A stretch of 7,437 nucleotides of DNA from NCBI GenBank assembly GCA_030836345.1, contig JAURQA010000206.1:1-7437 (forward strand), given 5' to 3'. This document shows positions 6,219 to 7,437 of this stretch, in pieces. The notes below the pieces were generated by a model. The model was given only the letters and a program-made list of their open reading frames with translations. It searched no databases and was not told where the DNA came from. Within the stretch, counting starts at the first letter, position 1. Each line of letters starts with the position of its first letter. The translations under genes and the position numbers were made by a program. Source of the DNA: Bacteroidota bacterium. GTDB lineage: Bacteria; Bacteroidota; Bacteroidia; NS11-12g; UBA955.

Positions 6219-7437
6219 ATGGAAAATAAGGCCTTAGTAATAGGTTCAGGAATTGCAGGCCTATCTGCAGCAATACGGCTGCAATGTAAGGGATACCAGG
6301 TGACTATCCTCGAAAAAAATCATCAATATGGAGGTAAAATCAGTCAGATTAAATCCAAAGGATACAGCTTTGATACGGGCCCCTCTCTTTTTACTTTGCC
6401 AGAATTGATAGACGAACTTTACGAGCTAACAGGTCAAAAAAACCAATTTAAATACCTGAAATTAGATAAAGTATGCACCTACTTCTTCGATAATGGGCAA
6501 CAATTTGTAGCCAACAGCGACCCAAAAAAGTTCAGCACTGAGTTTAGCCAAGCCTTTAACGAACCTCTTCCTAAAGTTAAAAAATTCATAAAAAGAATCA
6601 AACGGAACTATGACTTGACCACTCCTGTTTTTTTGGAGAGCAGCTTACATACCCCAAAGACCTACCTCAGACGAAGCGGACTGTATGGTATTCTAAATCT
6701 TTGGCGGTTAAATATGTTTCAAACCATGAATAAGAATATCTCCTTGTATTTCAAGAATCCAAACGCTATTCAATATTTCAATCGGTTTGCTACCTACAAT
6801 GGCAGCAACCCATATCAAGCTCCTGCTACCCTTTGCGTTATCCCCAATATAGAAATTAACAAAGGGGCCTACTTCCCTGAATATGGGATGGTAAACATAG
6901 CAGAATCGCTATATAATCTTGCAAAAAGCATTGGAGTTTCCTTTAAATTTGATACCGAAGTTCAGAAGATATGTCATAAAGAAAACAAAATCACAGGCCT
7001 AGAAACCAAAAATGGTGCGTTTATTCCCAGCAAAGTTATTGTAAGTAATGTCGATGCCAAGCTCACTTATAAAATGTTGGATAAGAAAGTTCCAACTAAA
7101 ATTTCAAATGCCGAAAATAGCAGCAGTGCAATTATATTTTATTGGGGAATCAACCACTCATTTAAAGAATTAGGGCTCCACAATATTCTCTTTAGCAAAA
7201 ACTATCAAGAGGAGTTTAATCAAATATTTAATAAAAAAACACTCCCTGACGACCCCACTGTTTACATAAATATTAGCAGTAAACTAAAAACTTCAGATGC
7301 TCCCGAAGGATGCGAGAATTGGTTTGTCATGATTAATACACCCGCTGACTATGGTCAAAACTGGGATGATCTTGTTGCCCAAGCAAAAGAAAAAATTATA
7401 CAAAGAATTAATCAGGCCCTTAAAACTGATATACGCT
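6219..7437 (+). CDS. Carotenoid desaturase, CrtI/CrtD (phytoene desaturase) family, 3' end outside window
   Basis: This is an FAD-dependent desaturase or oxidase of carotenoid synthesis, probably membrane-associated. The frame is open from the ATG at 6219 to the window edge (406 codons of an expected 480-500). The N-terminus has the dinucleotide-binding fold: Gly9, Gly11 and Gly14 in VIGSGIAGLSAA, the acidic Glu32 ending the second strand, and the GG pair at 38-39. FDTGPSLFTLP follows, then RFATYNGSNPY and FPEYGMVNIAESL, typical of the family. The GPSLFTLP form and the overall match, from memory, to flavobacterial proteins favour the CrtD-like branch (1-hydroxycarotenoid 3,4-desaturase, used for myxol- or saproxanthin-type pigments) over phytoene desaturase CrtI, whose flavobacterial form usually has GPSWYWMP. 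That assignment is inference, so no symbol is given. The C-terminal FAD motif lies beyond the window. It is divergent from the lipoprotein gene. Confidence 0.93.
   Translation, partial: MENKALVIGSGIAGLSAAIRLQCKGYQVTILEKNHQYGGKISQIKSKGYSFDTGPSLFTLPELIDELYELTGQKNQFKYLKLDKVCTYFFDNGQQFVANSDPKKFSTEFSQAFNEPLPKVKKFIKRIKRNYDLTTPVFLESSLHTPKTYLRRSGLYGILNLWRLNMFQTMNKNISLYFKNPNAIQYFNRFATYNGSNPYQAPATLCVIPNIEINKGAYFPEYGMVNIAESLYNLAKSIGVSFKFDTEVQKICHKENKITGLETKNGAFIPSKVIVSNVDAKLTYKMLDKKVPTKISNAENSSSAIIFYWGINHSFKELGLHNILFSKNYQEEFNQIFNKKTLPDDPTVYINISSKLKTSDAPEGCENWFVMINTPADYGQNWDDLVAQAKEKIIQRINQALKTDIR

Noticed and set aside
6064..6273. Minus-strand frame of 69 codons across the divergent region
   Set aside because: It covers the start of the desaturase gene and both promoter candidates and has no recognisable feature.

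Overview
The window is AT-rich chromosomal DNA that looks like a member of the Bacteroidota, probably a marine flavobacterium-like lineage. Three things point there. One gene encodes a small protein ending in a type IX secretion system (T9SS) type A sorting domain, a system confined to that phylum. The clearest promoter has the Bacteroidota form (TTG, 19 bases, TAnnTTTG). The carotenoid desaturase at the right end matches, from memory, flavobacterial members of the CrtI/CrtD family. No insertion sequence, phage gene, CRISPR array or RNA gene was seen.

Layout, left to right. Plus strand: a leader (1-196), dsbD (thiol:disulfide interchange protein, 197-2395), gmhA (sedoheptulose-7-phosphate isomerase, 2401-2970; 5 bases after dsbD) and nupG (nucleoside:H+ symporter, 3047-4303; 76 bases after gmhA). 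Minus strand, converging on nupG with a 15-base overlap: a rhomboid intramembrane protease (4289-4936), a GNAT acetyltransferase of the spermidine/thialysine type (4942-5400), a 118-residue protein that is almost only a signal peptide plus T9SS sorting domain (5407-5763) and an Ala/Glu/Pro-repeat lipoprotein (5834-6067). Plus strand again, divergent from the lipoprotein: a carotenoid desaturase (from 6219) cut off by the window end.

The left block serves envelope redox (DsbD), lipopolysaccharide or surface-sugar precursor supply (GmhA) and nucleoside uptake (NupG). The minus-strand block reads as one transcription unit: the order is lipoprotein, T9SS mini-protein, GNAT, rhomboid, with gaps of 6 and 5 bases between the last three genes. 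Its best promoter lies before the lipoprotein gene, and a strong intrinsic terminator sits between the lipoprotein and the mini-protein. Only 16 bases separate the end of that terminator from the next start codon (TTG), so the three distal genes may depend on readthrough. The 151-base divergent region (6068-6218) holds the lipoprotein promoter, a weaker candidate for the desaturase gene and a pair of direct repeats.

Most genes are ordinary housekeeping or accessory families. The parts most worth a second look are the cargo-less T9SS protein, its grouping with a rhomboid protease and a GNAT enzyme, the terminator inside that unit, and the repeat lipoprotein.
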